Positions 52,346-59,907 of a stretch of 64,000 nucleotides of DNA are shown here, one piece after another. A program made the position numbers and the translations under genes. Origin of the DNA: Gordonia aichiensis NBRC 108223 (GTDB taxonomy: Bacteria; Actinomycetota; Actinomycetes; Mycobacteriales; Mycobacteriaceae); contig NZ_BANR01000004.1 in NCBI RefSeq assembly GCF_000332975.1, positions 62,001 through 126,000 on the forward strand, in the 5' to 3' direction. The notes under the pieces are model-generated. The model saw only the letters and a program-made list of their open reading frames with translations, was not told the origin of the DNA and made no database searches. Each line of letters starts with the position of its first letter. Within the stretch, counting starts at the first letter, position 1.

Positions 52346-53308
52346 TCAGCAGGCGTCGCCCGCACCGGACAGAAGGTGGCAGAGTAGCTCGCTCACCTCT
52401 GCCGGGCACTCCTGGTGTGCGAAATGGCCGCTGGCGGGAATCGGGCGGTAGTCGAAATCGGTGGCCCATTCGGCGCTCGCGGCAACCGATTCGTCGGTGA
52501 TGTAGGGATCGTCGACGCCGCGGATCGCGAGAACAGGGATCGACAGTCGCTTCTCCATGAGATCCATGAACCGGACGCCATCGGGTCGGAACTGTGACCG
52601 GAACACCCAGCGCTGGTACTCGAGGCTGCAGTGCGCCGCCCCGGGTATACCGATTGCGGATCTGTTCTTGTCGACGGCGTCGGTGTAGTCGGCCGTGCCC
52701 TGCCATACCGGTCCCGAGCGTTCCGCGAAGTACTCCGCGATGAATGCTCCGTGGCGTCGTGTCAGGCGACGCTCGGCCATGCGCGGGACTTGGTTGCTCA
52801 AGAAGTTGCCGAGAAACGACGATCGCTGGTCGGCGTCGCGCAGCACATCCCGTCGCAGAACACGCGGATGGGGCGAGGAGATGACAGCAATCGCACGTAC
52901 CGCGCGAGGGTGCAGCGTGGCGGTCGCCCAGCATGCCAGCCCGCCGTCGGCGTGACCGATGAGCGTCGCGGAGGTGTGCCCGAGTGCGCGGATGAGTCCG
53001 TTGGCGTCGCCTGCCAGGGTCCACCCGTCGTATCCGCGGGGTGGTTTGTCGCTGTCGCCGTACCCACGCAGATCCACCGCCACTGCCCGGTAGCCGGCTT
53101 CGGTCAGGTCGGTGAGCTGATGGCGCCAACTCCACCAGAACTCACCGAAACCGTGGAGCAACAGCGCGAGTGGGCGGTCGGGGCCGGGTGACGCAGCACC
53201 GGGAATGTCGGCCTCGACCGCGTGGAACCGCACCCCGTTGGCACGAACGTCGAGATGACGCCAGGGTCCGGCGAACCGGACACTGGACGGGTCGGGGGCA
53301 GCGGCCAA
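52346..53308 (-). CDS. ephE: Epoxide-hydrolase-like alpha/beta hydrolase (EphE/Rv3670-like)
   Basis: A 320-residue protein. It has the oxyanion motif HGFGEFW, the nucleophile Asp in GHADGG (typical of epoxide hydrolases rather than Ser), a cap domain in the middle, the charge-relay Asp in GVDDPYI and the His in SGHFAHQECP. It probably opens epoxides with water in the cytoplasm. The only start in place is TTG at 53308, 3 bases after the stop of the holin-like gene; a later start would cut the first beta strand. Order and strand match Rv3670. Confidence 0.85.
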   Translation of the reverse strand: MAAAPDPSSVRFAGPWRHLDVRANGVRFHAVEADIPGAASPGPDRPLALLLHGFGEFWWSWRHQLTDLTEAGYRAVAVDLRGYGDSDKPPRGYDGWTLAGDANGLIRALGHTSATLIGHADGGLACWATATLHPRAVRAIAVISSPHPRVLRRDVLRDADQRSSFLGNFLSNQVPRMAERRLTRRHGAFIAEYFAERSGPVWQGTADYTDAVDKNRSAIGIPGAAHCSLEYQRWVFRSQFRPDGVRFMDLMEKRLSIPVLAIRGVDDPYITDESVAASAEWATDFDYRPIPASGHFAHQECPAEVSELLCHLLSGAGDAC

Positions 53309-53311
53309 ATC

Positions 53312-53893
53312 TCAGGCCTCGCGTGCCGGCGGTATCGCGGGATGGCCTGCGCCCTGTCCGCTCGACGCGGGATCACCCGCCCCGGCCTCGTGGCGACCGG
53401 GCAGCACGGTTTGTACTTCTTTGACGCTGCTGATCGTCTTCTTCGGGCCTCTGACCTTCTTGAAGACCAGGTAGCCGATGAACGCGGCGACCAGCGTGAT
53501 CACTACGAGGATTCCGAACACGATCAGGAACGCGAGCCAACGCGGGACCCACTCGTCGAGAAGTTCGGCGAGGAAGAAAAAGAAGAAGAAGCTCGCGTAG
53601 AGCGCCATCACCCCGGCGACGATGAGCAGACCGGTGCCCGCGCCCGCCTTCTTCGCGTCGTCGACCAACTCCGCTTTGGCGAGCGCCACTTCCGACCGGA
53701 ACAGCGTCGACACACTGGCGGTGGCGTTCTTGACCAGGCTGCCGACGCTGGCTTCGCCGGACGAGTCGCGGTCGGCGTCCCTCAGCGGAATCGAGGGAGC
53801 CTTCCCCCCTGCATCGCGGTAGTCGGGTCGGCCGGACTCGTTTCCACTCACAGCATCCTCCGTCTTTGGCGTTCTCCTGCCATATGTTGCCAT
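53312..53893 (-). CDS. Holin-X/DUF1469-type membrane protein (Rv3669-like)
   Basis: A 193-residue protein. A polar tail of 45 residues and an amphipathic helix (SLVKNATASVSTLFRSEVALAKAEL, in which LFRSEVALAKAEL is the family hallmark) are followed by two transmembrane helices (about 88-110 and 118-142; six consecutive Phe in the first), then a Gly/Ala-rich tail. The name phage holin is historical; these are bacterial housekeeping membrane proteins of unknown role. It is followed at once by ephE. Confidence 0.85.
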   Translation of the reverse strand: MATYGRRTPKTEDAVSGNESGRPDYRDAGGKAPSIPLRDADRDSSGEASVGSLVKNATASVSTLFRSEVALAKAELVDDAKKAGAGTGLLIVAGVMALYASFFFFFFLAELLDEWVPRWLAFLIVFGILVVITLVAAFIGYLVFKKVRGPKKTISSVKEVQTVLPGRHEAGAGDPASSGQGAGHPAIPPAREA

Positions 53894-53979
53894 GCGTGCG
53901 CGGCGACGGTCGTGCCCGCCATCACGTCGACGTGGCGTGTGTTGCGGTCACGCGGATCTCTCGCCGACCGCGTGCGCCA

Positions 53980-54975
53980 TCAGGAGCGGCGTTGTCGCAG
54001 CGTGGCGAGGGCGGCCACCGCAGGATCGGGGTCGTCGGTGTGGGCGGCGAGAATGCCTGCGGCGACTTCCCCGGGAAGATCGACGAGCGCCTGGGCGACT
54101 CTGCTCCGGGCCTGCGGTTCGAGGTCACGGTCCGCGAGGAGTCTGCCGAGTTCTGTCGCGATCTCGTCGGCTGCGGCACTGGCGCGCGCGAGGTCGCAGA
54201 TCGTATCGGAGGCCTCGACGTCGTGGCTGCCGTCCACGACCATCGCGATCAGATGCGGGAGTACGTCGACGTGGGCTTGTGTGCCAAGGGCGAGTATCGC
54301 GGTGTCCCGGACCGTGTGGTCGTCGTCGTCGAGTGCGTGCCGCAGCACGGTGACAGCGGTATCGCCACCGAGCTTCGTGAGCGCCGACACCGCGCGGCGC
54401 CGAATCTCCGGGTCGGTGGAATCGAGCCCCGCACCGAGAATTCTCTCGGCGGTGGGGTCGGCCACGCTGGCGAGCGCCCAGACCAGCGTTCCTGCAACAT
54501 TTGTATCCGGCTCGGCGAGAACGGCCTTCGCGAGAGCCTCCGGCGCGAGACGCCCGCGTGCGGTCAGCGCAGCTCGTTGGCGGAGTGCCGCGGAGGCGGA
54601 ATCGAGATGTTGGAGAAGGCGTACAGATCTCAGTACGTCCTCCCAGTCGGAAGGTGCGGAATCGGCGATGCGGGTCAGTAGGGCGAGTAGTTCGTTCTCG
54701 CGCGAGAGTCGTTGGCGTGTCTGCGCAATGAGCTCGTCGACCATGTCAGCGGGATCAGCTGCCCCGGGGTTGTCCAGCAGCGTCTTGATGCCCGACAGCG
54801 GCACGCCCAGGGCGCGAAGCCCGACCACGCGGAACAGCCGGGCGATGTCGTCGGGCGCGTAGTCGCGGTATCCGCCCGCCGTGCGCGTAGTCGGACTGAC
54901 CAAGCCGAGTCGGTCATAGTGCCGCAGCATCCGAACGCTGACGCCCGAACGCTGCGACACCTCACCGATGAGCAT
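53980..54975 (-). CDS. MerR-family regulator fused to HEAT repeats
   Basis: A 331-residue protein. Residues 1-75 are a MerR DNA-binding domain (MLIGEVSQRSGVSVRMLRHY; GYRDYAPDDIARLFRVVGL). A dimerisation helix follows (MVDELIAQTRQRLSRENEL). Residues 130-330 are HEAT-like repeats (PEIRRRAVSALTKLGG; VRDTAILALGTQAHVD), where a metal- or drug-binding tail would normally be. The ATG at 54975 overlaps the preceding HEAT-protein gene by 14 bases. MerR proteins twist promoters with long -35/-10 spacing; such a site lies upstream of this operon. Confidence 0.85.
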   Translation of the reverse strand: MLIGEVSQRSGVSVRMLRHYDRLGLVSPTTRTAGGYRDYAPDDIARLFRVVGLRALGVPLSGIKTLLDNPGAADPADMVDELIAQTRQRLSRENELLALLTRIADSAPSDWEDVLRSVRLLQHLDSASAALRQRAALTARGRLAPEALAKAVLAEPDTNVAGTLVWALASVADPTAERILGAGLDSTDPEIRRRAVSALTKLGGDTAVTVLRHALDDDDHTVRDTAILALGTQAHVDVLPHLIAMVVDGSHDVEASDTICDLARASAAADEIATELGRLLADRDLEPQARSRVAQALVDLPGEVAAGILAAHTDDPDPAVAALATLRQRRS

Positions 54976-55639
54976 CAGGGTGCTCGATAGGTGCGCCCCG
55001 AAGCGTCGCAGCCCTGCGTGCCTGCTCGACCGCGGCGGAGAAGTCGGCGTCGGGGTCGGCCAGCAGCCGTCTGGTCGCTGCGGCATGTACGCGGACGGCT
55101 TCGGAGTTGCTCGACGCAGTGGCTGAGAGCGCAACCTCCGCAGCGGTTCCCAGTTTGGCCAAGGCACGGCTGAGGCTGCGCCGGACCTCGTGATCCCCAC
55201 GGCCCAGCTCGGTGACCAGGTCGGCCACGAGGTCGGCCGCGCCCTCCTCGGACACGAACGCCACGGCCGCCCGCCATGCGGTCCGGGCGACCTCGTCGTC
55301 CGCGTCGTGTAGCAACCCGACGACGTGCGGATAGACCGCCCGGTCGCCGATCTTCGACAACGTGTGCAGCGCCTGACCACGTGCCTGCGGTGACGACGAG
55401 GTCAGCTCTTCGACGAGCCGCGGAACTGTCTGCTCAGGGTGCATCCTCGTGAGCGCCCAGGTGAGCATGTCGCGGACGAAGAAGTCGGGTTCGACACCGC
55501 TGCGTCTGATCAGCTCGTCGACCATGGCGGCGTCGGAGTGAGTATCGGTTTCCCCTGTGCGGGTTCCCGCAGCGAGTGCAGCTTGTAGTCGCGTAGATGA
55601 ATCCGGCGCCGACAATGCGTCGATCAGTGTGTGAGTCAT
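54962..55639 (-). CDS. HEAT-repeat protein, partner of the MerR-HEAT regulator
   Basis: A 225-residue protein made almost wholly of HEAT-like helical pairs (VPRLVEELTSSSPQARGQAL; VYPHVVGLLHDADDEVARTA; EVRRSLSRALAKLG). The start at 55639 has the perfect ribosome site GGAGGTGAT 5-13 bases upstream; an ATG three codons earlier overlaps that site. It resembles the C-terminal half of the coupled downstream protein, so the pair probably arose by duplication. It may bind the regulator or its ligand. No enzyme motif is seen. Confidence 0.8.
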   Translation of the reverse strand: MTHTLIDALSAPDSSTRLQAALAAGTRTGETDTHSDAAMVDELIRRSGVEPDFFVRDMLTWALTRMHPEQTVPRLVEELTSSSPQARGQALHTLSKIGDRAVYPHVVGLLHDADDEVARTAWRAAVAFVSEEGAADLVADLVTELGRGDHEVRRSLSRALAKLGTAAEVALSATASSNSEAVRVHAAATRRLLADPDADFSAAVEQARRAATLRGAPIEHPDAHR

Positions 55640-55658
55640 CGCGATCACCTCCGCAAAC

Positions 55659-55689
55659 AGTCAAAACCCTGTCACCGTGTCAGGGTCAA
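55659..55689 (-). promoter_or_regulatory. MerR-type operator/promoter for the HEAT/MerR operon
   Basis: On the minus strand, TTGACC (55689-55684) and TTGACT (55664-55659) are separated by 19 bases, the long spacing of MerR-controlled promoters. Between them lies the dyad ACCCTG (55666-55671), 9 bases, CAGGGT (55681-55686). It is 20 bases upstream of the HEAT gene's ATG. This fits autoregulation by the MerR-HEAT protein. Confidence 0.75.
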
Positions 55690-55726
55690 GCCTGATATCG
55701 CCGTGATCGCCGAGTCGACGAAAGCA

Positions 55727-55821
55727 GCTCGCCCGTTTCCAGTCATATTCTTGCTCACCGTCGGCGCCGACCTGGGCCTTTGCCGGCGGGCGCTGCGGGG
55801 AGTGACTGGAAACGGGCGAGC
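55727..55821. repeat. Perfect 19-base inverted repeat downstream of acs
   Basis: GCTCGCCCGTTTCCAGTCA (55727-55745) and its exact reverse complement (55803-55821) enclose 57 bases that contain the perfect 12-base palindrome GTCGGCGCCGAC (55760-55771). It lies 31 bases after the acs stop and about 40 bases upstream of the MerR operator. It could be a long 3' hairpin of acs mRNA or a small non-autonomous element; no target duplication is apparent. Confidence 0.85.
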
Positions 55822-55851
55822 CGTTGGGATGTCGTCGTATTCGGTGCGCGC

Positions 55852-57804
55852 TCAGACCCGTTTGCTGCGGATCGCCTCGAACACCGAGGGATCGACGAGT
55901 GTGGAGGTGTCGCCGAGTTCGCGGCCCTCGGCGACATCCTTGAGTAGCCGCCGCATGATCTTGCCCGACCGTGTCTTGGGCAGTTCGGGCACCACGTTGA
56001 TCTCGCGCGGTTTGGCGATCGGGGAGATCTCGACCGAGACCTGATCGCGCAGTTCCTTGATGAGCTGGTCGCCGGTGTTCTCGACACCTTCACGCAGGAT
56101 CACGAACGCGACGATGCCCTGACCGGTCGTCTCGTCGGCGGCGCCGATGACCGCCGCCTCGGCGACACCGGAGTGTCCGACCAGCGCGGACTCCACCTCG
56201 GCGGTCGAGATACGGTGGCCGGAGATGTTCATGACGTCGTCGACGCGGCCGAGAACCCAGAGCGCGCCATCCTCGTCGTACCGGGCGCCGTCGCCTGCGA
56301 AGTACCAGCCCTGCTCGGCGAACCGCGACCAGTAGGTGTCGCGGTAGCGTTCCTCGTCGCCCCAGATGCCGCGCAGCATCGACGGCCACGGCTGGTCGAG
56401 TACCAGGTATCCCTGCTCGCCCGCGCCGACCGGCTTGCCGTTGTCGTCGACGATGTTCGCCGAGATCCCCGGCAGCGGGGCCATCGCCGAGCCGGGCTTG
56501 GTCGCGGTGACTCCGGGCAGCGGTGAGATCATGATGGCGCCGGTCTCGGTCTGCCACCACGTGTCGACGATCGGCGCAGACCCGCCGCCGATGACCTCAC
56601 GGAACCACTTCCACGCTTCGGGGTTGATGGGTTCCCCGACGCTGCCGAGGAGTCGGATCGACGAGAGATCGTGCGCGTCGGGGATCTCGCGTCCCCACTT
56701 CATGAACGTGCGGATCAACGTCGGCGCGATGTAATAGATTGTGACGCCGTATTTCTCGATGACCTCGAAGTGGCGGTGCTCGTTGGGCGAGTTCGGCGTG
56801 CCCTCGTAGACCACCTCGGTCGCGCCGTTGGAGAGGGGTCCGTAGACGAGGTAGGAGTGGCCGGTCACCCAGCCGATGTCGGCGCCGCACCAGAACACGT
56901 CGCGACCTTCCTTGTGGTCGAAGACGTAGTGGAAGGTGTAGCTCGCCTGGGTCAGATAGCCGCCCGAGGTGTGCACGATGCCCTTGGGCTTGCCGGTGGT
57001 GCCCGACGTGTACAGCAGGAAGAGCGGATGCTCGGAATCGAAGGCCTCGGGCTCGTGATGAGGCGACGACTCGTCGACGGTGTCCTCCCACCACACGTCA
57101 CGCCCCTCGACCCAGTTCAGGTCGGGGTCGTGGTTGGTGCGACGCACGACGAGGACCTTCTCGACGGACTTCGCGGCGTCGTCGCCGGTGCCGAGTGCTT
57201 CGTCGACAGCGGTTTTCAGCGGCGCGGGCTTGCCTCGGCGGAACTGGCCGTCGGTGGTGATGACGAGTTTGGCCTCGGCGTCGTCGACGCGGGAGCGCAG
57301 CGCGCCGGCGGAGAAGCCTGCGAAGACCACGGAGTGGGTCAGACCGAGGCGTGCGCACGCCAGCATGGAGATGAGTGCTTCGGGGACCATCGGCATGTAG
57401 ATGGCGACCCGGTCGCCCGCGACGAGTCCGATCGAGGCGAAGTAGTTGGCTGCCTTGGAGACCTCGTCCTTGAGTTGGCTGTAGGTGATGTCGCGCGAGT
57501 CGCCCGGTTCACCGACCCAGTGGATCGCGACACGGTCGCCCTTGCCCGCGGCGACGTGGCGGTCGACGCAGTTCACCGAGACGTTGAGCTTTCCTCCGAC
57601 GAACCACTTCGCGAACGGTGCATCCGACCAGTCGAGGACCTGCCCGAAATCGGTGTCCCACTCAAGTCGACGACCCTGCTCCGCCCAGAATTCGAGACGG
57701 TCTGCATTGGCGTGGTCGTACAGCGCGGCCGTTCCGTTGGCCTGCGCGGCGAACTCGGCGGAGGGCGGAAACGCCTTGGCGGCGGGTTGTGCGGTGGTGG
57801 ACAT
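55852..57804 (-). CDS. acs: Acetyl-CoA synthetase (AMP-forming)
   Basis: A 650-residue enzyme of the usual length. Motifs include LLYTSGTTGKPKG (AMP-binding), the VDTWWQTETGAIMISP region, YFAGDGARYDEDGALWVLGR and the C-terminal acetylatable Lys in RSGKIMRRLL. It converts acetate, ATP and CoA to acetyl-CoA. GAAAGG lies 12 bases before the ATG. It is divergent from the Rv3662c-like gene, and a Crp/GlxR-type site lies 79 bases upstream. Order matches Rv3667. Confidence 0.96.
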   Translation of the reverse strand: MSTTAQPAAKAFPPSAEFAAQANGTAALYDHANADRLEFWAEQGRRLEWDTDFGQVLDWSDAPFAKWFVGGKLNVSVNCVDRHVAAGKGDRVAIHWVGEPGDSRDITYSQLKDEVSKAANYFASIGLVAGDRVAIYMPMVPEALISMLACARLGLTHSVVFAGFSAGALRSRVDDAEAKLVITTDGQFRRGKPAPLKTAVDEALGTGDDAAKSVEKVLVVRRTNHDPDLNWVEGRDVWWEDTVDESSPHHEPEAFDSEHPLFLLYTSGTTGKPKGIVHTSGGYLTQASYTFHYVFDHKEGRDVFWCGADIGWVTGHSYLVYGPLSNGATEVVYEGTPNSPNEHRHFEVIEKYGVTIYYIAPTLIRTFMKWGREIPDAHDLSSIRLLGSVGEPINPEAWKWFREVIGGGSAPIVDTWWQTETGAIMISPLPGVTATKPGSAMAPLPGISANIVDDNGKPVGAGEQGYLVLDQPWPSMLRGIWGDEERYRDTYWSRFAEQGWYFAGDGARYDEDGALWVLGRVDDVMNISGHRISTAEVESALVGHSGVAEAAVIGAADETTGQGIVAFVILREGVENTGDQLIKELRDQVSVEISPIAKPREINVVPELPKTRSGKIMRRLLKDVAEGRELGDTSTLVDPSVFEAIRSKRV

Positions 57805-57882
57805 CGTTGAACAGTGCCTTTCACTCTCGGTACGCGTTCTCAGGCCTCATCCGACGTGAGGTGCGTCTGGCCGGAATCCCAT

Positions 57883-57898
57883 AGTGAGGGTAGTCACG
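57883..57898. promoter_or_regulatory. Crp/GlxR binding site in the acs promoter region
   Basis: A GTGA (57884-57887), GGGTAG, TCAC (57894-57897) site fits the Crp/GlxR consensus TGTGA-N6-TCACA in both cores. It is centred about 86 bases upstream of the acs start and 73 bases upstream of the divergent gene. Crp/GlxR control of acetate genes is known in Corynebacterium and mycobacteria, and crp itself is in this window. Confidence 0.6.
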
Positions 57899-57963
57899 TT
57901 GGGCTGGCGTTGCAGCGACGCGGGTCGCGGGCGTTCGACCTCCATCGGTTACCGTGACGATCT

Positions 57964-58719
57964 GTGACCACCGATCCTCTCGCCCCGCTCGTGGAGCTTC
58001 CCGGCGTGCGTGAGGCGGCCGACCGCGCCCGCGACGCACTCGGTGCCGTGCATCGGCATCCGGCCAATCTGAGGGGCTGGGACAAAACCGCGACGGAGGC
58101 GTCGTGGCGAGCAGGCCGATCGTCCGCGGCCATCGACGGCGGCAGCGTCGAGTTGCGGCGCGATGGAGATTTCGACGACCCGATCCTGGCCGGCGCGATG
58201 CGCGTTGCGCAGGCGCTCGATGGGGACTCGCTCGACCAGCTGACGTCGGTGTATCGACGAGCGCCCGCCCAGGCGTTTGCGCGACTGCACGTACTCGCTG
58301 CCGCCGATTTCGTCGACGATCCCGATCAGCTCGGCCGACCGCGCCGGGGCGCGGAGGTCGCGACGAGACTCGAACTACTCAGGCAGCTCATCACCGGAGC
58401 GACATCGGCGCCTGCGCCGGTGCTGGCTGCAGTGGTGCACGGAGAACTGTTGACGCTCGACGCTTTCGGTAGTGCCAGCGGCGTGGTCGCTCGCGCGGCG
58501 TCGCGCCTGACATCGACGTCGAGTGGTCTCGATCCGCACAACCTCGGTGTGCCGGAGGTGACCTGGTTCAAGAAGGTCGACGACTACCGTTCGCTGGCGA
58601 GAGGATTCGGCACCGGGGAGCCGTCAGCGCTCGCTGACTGGATCGTGTTCTGCTGCGAGGCAATGGTGGTGGGGGCGACCGAGGCGAAGTCGATCGCCGA
58701 CGCCGCTCGCGGTGGATGA
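57964..58719 (+). CDS. Conserved actinobacterial protein (Rv3662c-like)
   Basis: A 251-residue, mostly helical protein from GTG. SSAAIDGG near residue 53 recalls the N-terminal inhibitory-like motif of Fic proteins (SSxIEG), and the alanine-rich helices around it are Fic-like, but the HPFxxGNGR catalytic motif is not present. Annotations in relatives as oxidoreductase have no visible support here. It is divergent from acs and conserved in this position in mycobacteria. Function unknown. Confidence 0.8.
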   Translation: MTTDPLAPLVELPGVREAADRARDALGAVHRHPANLRGWDKTATEASWRAGRSSAAIDGGSVELRRDGDFDDPILAGAMRVAQALDGDSLDQLTSVYRRAPAQAFARLHVLAAADFVDDPDQLGRPRRGAEVATRLELLRQLITGATSAPAPVLAAVVHGELLTLDAFGSASGVVARAASRLTSTSSGLDPHNLGVPEVTWFKKVDDYRSLARGFGTGEPSALADWIVFCCEAMVVGATEAKSIADAARGG

Positions 58720-58796
58720 TCGCGAGGCCAGCGCAGGGGAAAGATGATGTCGCACAAGCCGTTTCCTGGGTGAAAATAGATCCCTGACACAGCACT

Positions 58797-58834
58797 GCGG
58801 GCGGCCGACCTGTCGTCGACAGATCGCCGCCCGC
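58797..58834. terminator. Compound hairpin after the Rv3662c-like gene
   Basis: GCGGGCGGC (58797-58805) pairs with GCCGCCCGC (58826-58834), and CTGTC/GACAG forms an inner stem. It is 78 bases after the stop of the upstream gene. Very stable, without a T-run; it could act on either strand. Confidence 0.5.
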
Positions 58835-59308
58835 GTAGCACGGACTCAAGTTACCAAGCGTGCTGGGTGGGTTGTGGTCACCGCCTCGGCGAGGGATCGT
58901 ATTCCCCGAGAACAGGTCTCCTTCATCGCGCTGCCCTTGCTCTCTGGCCCGCTCACGGCATCCGTCGATGTCGGTGCCGGACGAACTCTCGGGCCAGGCC
59001 TGGCGCTGCAGTTGTCGGAGCTGTTACTCGAAGCCACGATGTCGCAGGCGCACAACACTTGTGCCTCATGCGGCGTGCTCCGCGTGGGTGCTTGCCGCCC
59101 GTGCTGGGAGTGCTCGCCGGGGGGCTCGGTCCTTCTCTTCCGGATCGAACTTTGCTCGACGAGGTTTCCGTGATTTACGTTCTACACCGTGATCGGCGTC
59201 ACATCAAGACCCTGGCGTCGACTGTGTAAAAGGCGTGTGGGTGGGGTCGTTCCGTGGATGTTCTTCGAACTCGGCGGGCGCCGGATTGAGGTCTGGATCT
59301 CCGCGATC

Positions 59309-59345
59309 GTCCGTGTAGCTCAGTTAGATATCTTTAACCCGGACG
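59309..59345 (+). other. tRNA-like remnant lacking anticodon and T arms
   Basis: GTCCGTG-TA-GCTCAGTTAGAT reads like positions 1-21 of a bacterial tRNA (acceptor, U8-A9, D-stem and D-loop). After 14 bases comes CCCGGAC, which pairs with the first seven bases at 6 of 7 positions, followed by a G at the discriminator place. The anticodon and T arms are missing. It looks like a tRNA with an internal deletion, or the leftover edge of a tRNA-targeted integration. Confidence 0.35.
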
Positions 59346-59480
59346 ACGTCAAGACGTGGAGGCCTGGCGTATGTGCAGTTCAGGGCGATGAAAGCGGCGC
59401 GCGGCGTTGGTGATGTCCTAACGCTGGGCAAAATATCGCAAATGCTTGCAAACGGTATTCTCACCTGCGGATCGGGTGTG

Positions 59481-59486
59481 TATAGT
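59481..59486 (+). promoter_or_regulatory. -10 element of the 6C small RNA
   Basis: TATAGT lies in GC-rich DNA 34 bases before the first C-loop hairpin. A start site near 59492 would fit. No matching -35 at standard distance is evident; TTGCAA at 59446-59451 is too far away. Confidence 0.5.
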
Positions 59487-59489
59487 CGA

Positions 59490-59605
59490 TATCACCCGGT
59501 TCTTCATTGAGCCGGTGCCTTTCAGCCCGACCCCCCGGGGCTGAAACGCGACAACCCCGGCCCCCTCCCCCCCCTGGCCGGGGTTGTCCTCTGTCTGGGG
59601 GTCTT
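59490..59605 (+). ncRNA. 6C small RNA (B11 / ncRv13660c homologue)
   Basis: Two tandem hairpins with C-rich loops: TTTCAGCCC (59520-59528), loop GACCCCCCG with exactly six Cs, GGGCTGAAA (59538-59546); then GACAACCCCGGCC (59550-59562), a 13-base nearly all-C loop, GGCCGGGGTTGTC (59576-59588). Both stems are perfect. A weaker hairpin (CCGGTTC/GAGCCGG) precedes them. The 6C RNA of high-GC Gram-positives (Rfam 6C) has this structure, and in M. tuberculosis it lies at the Rv3660c-Rv3661 junction, the same place as here. C-loops pair with G-rich ribosome-binding sites and repress translation of, among others, replication and secretion genes. Exact ends are approximate. Confidence 0.9.
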
Positions 59606-59634
59606 TCTTCCGCGTCACGTGCTCCGGCTGCTTG

Positions 59635-59703
59635 TTGCCTGACGTGCAGGCGGCTCGTTGCCTGACGTGCAGGCGGCTCGTTGCCTGACGTGCAGGCGGC
59701 TCG
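59635..59703. repeat. 23-base tandem repeat, three perfect copies
   Basis: TTGCCTGACGTGCAGGCGGC followed by TCG occurs at 59635-59657, 59658-59680 and 59681-59703 without a mismatch. Each unit holds the dyad GCCTG-ACGTG-CAGGC. The array lies between the 6C RNA and the pilus operon promoter region. Perfect identity means recent expansion. Confidence 0.92.
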
Positions 59704-59751
59704 TCACGTCCTGGTTGCGCCGGGACGCAATGATGGAAGAGTACACCACAG

Positions 59752-59784
59752 CATGAAGAATTCACTATATCGAATTTTGTAGTG
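59752..59784 (+). promoter_or_regulatory. AT-rich promoter region of the pilus operon
   Basis: A short AT-rich island (GAAGAATTCACTATATCGAA) in otherwise GC-rich DNA, with the dyad CACTA...TAGTG (CACTA, 12 bases, TAGTG), about 125-155 bases before the CpaE-like start. TATATC may be a -10. Confidence 0.4.
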
Positions 59785-59907
59785 TCGGCCACGCCTGGCT
59801 TGGCTGCGGGTGCGAGCCGCGTCCACAACGGCGAGTCTCTCCACAGAAGTGGTTGCGTTCGACGTCTGGTCGATGTGCCGGCGGTCGCGATACCCCATGC
59901 TTCCTCC

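Larger units (their letters stand above)
58720..59489. other. 770-base intergenic region with hairpin and tRNA-like remnant
   Basis: No gene is well supported. A plus-strand frame from 58874 to 59173 (99 codons, GTG or ATG start, with a late Cys-rich CASC...CRPC segment) and a minus-strand frame 59058-58846 overlap each other; neither has a good ribosome site. M. tuberculosis carries Rv3661 (a SerB-like phosphatase) here, and nothing like it remains. The hairpin at 58797-58834, the tRNA-like piece at 59309-59345 and the promoter of the small RNA are listed separately. Confidence 0.55.

Noticed and set aside
54976..55380. Extension of the MerR-HEAT protein to 55380
   Set aside because: The extra part is the HEAT-partner gene in another frame, and the MerR domain starts exactly at the ATG at 54975.
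59635..59703. 23-base array considered as a CRISPR
   Set aside because: No spacers between units; three direct tandem copies only.
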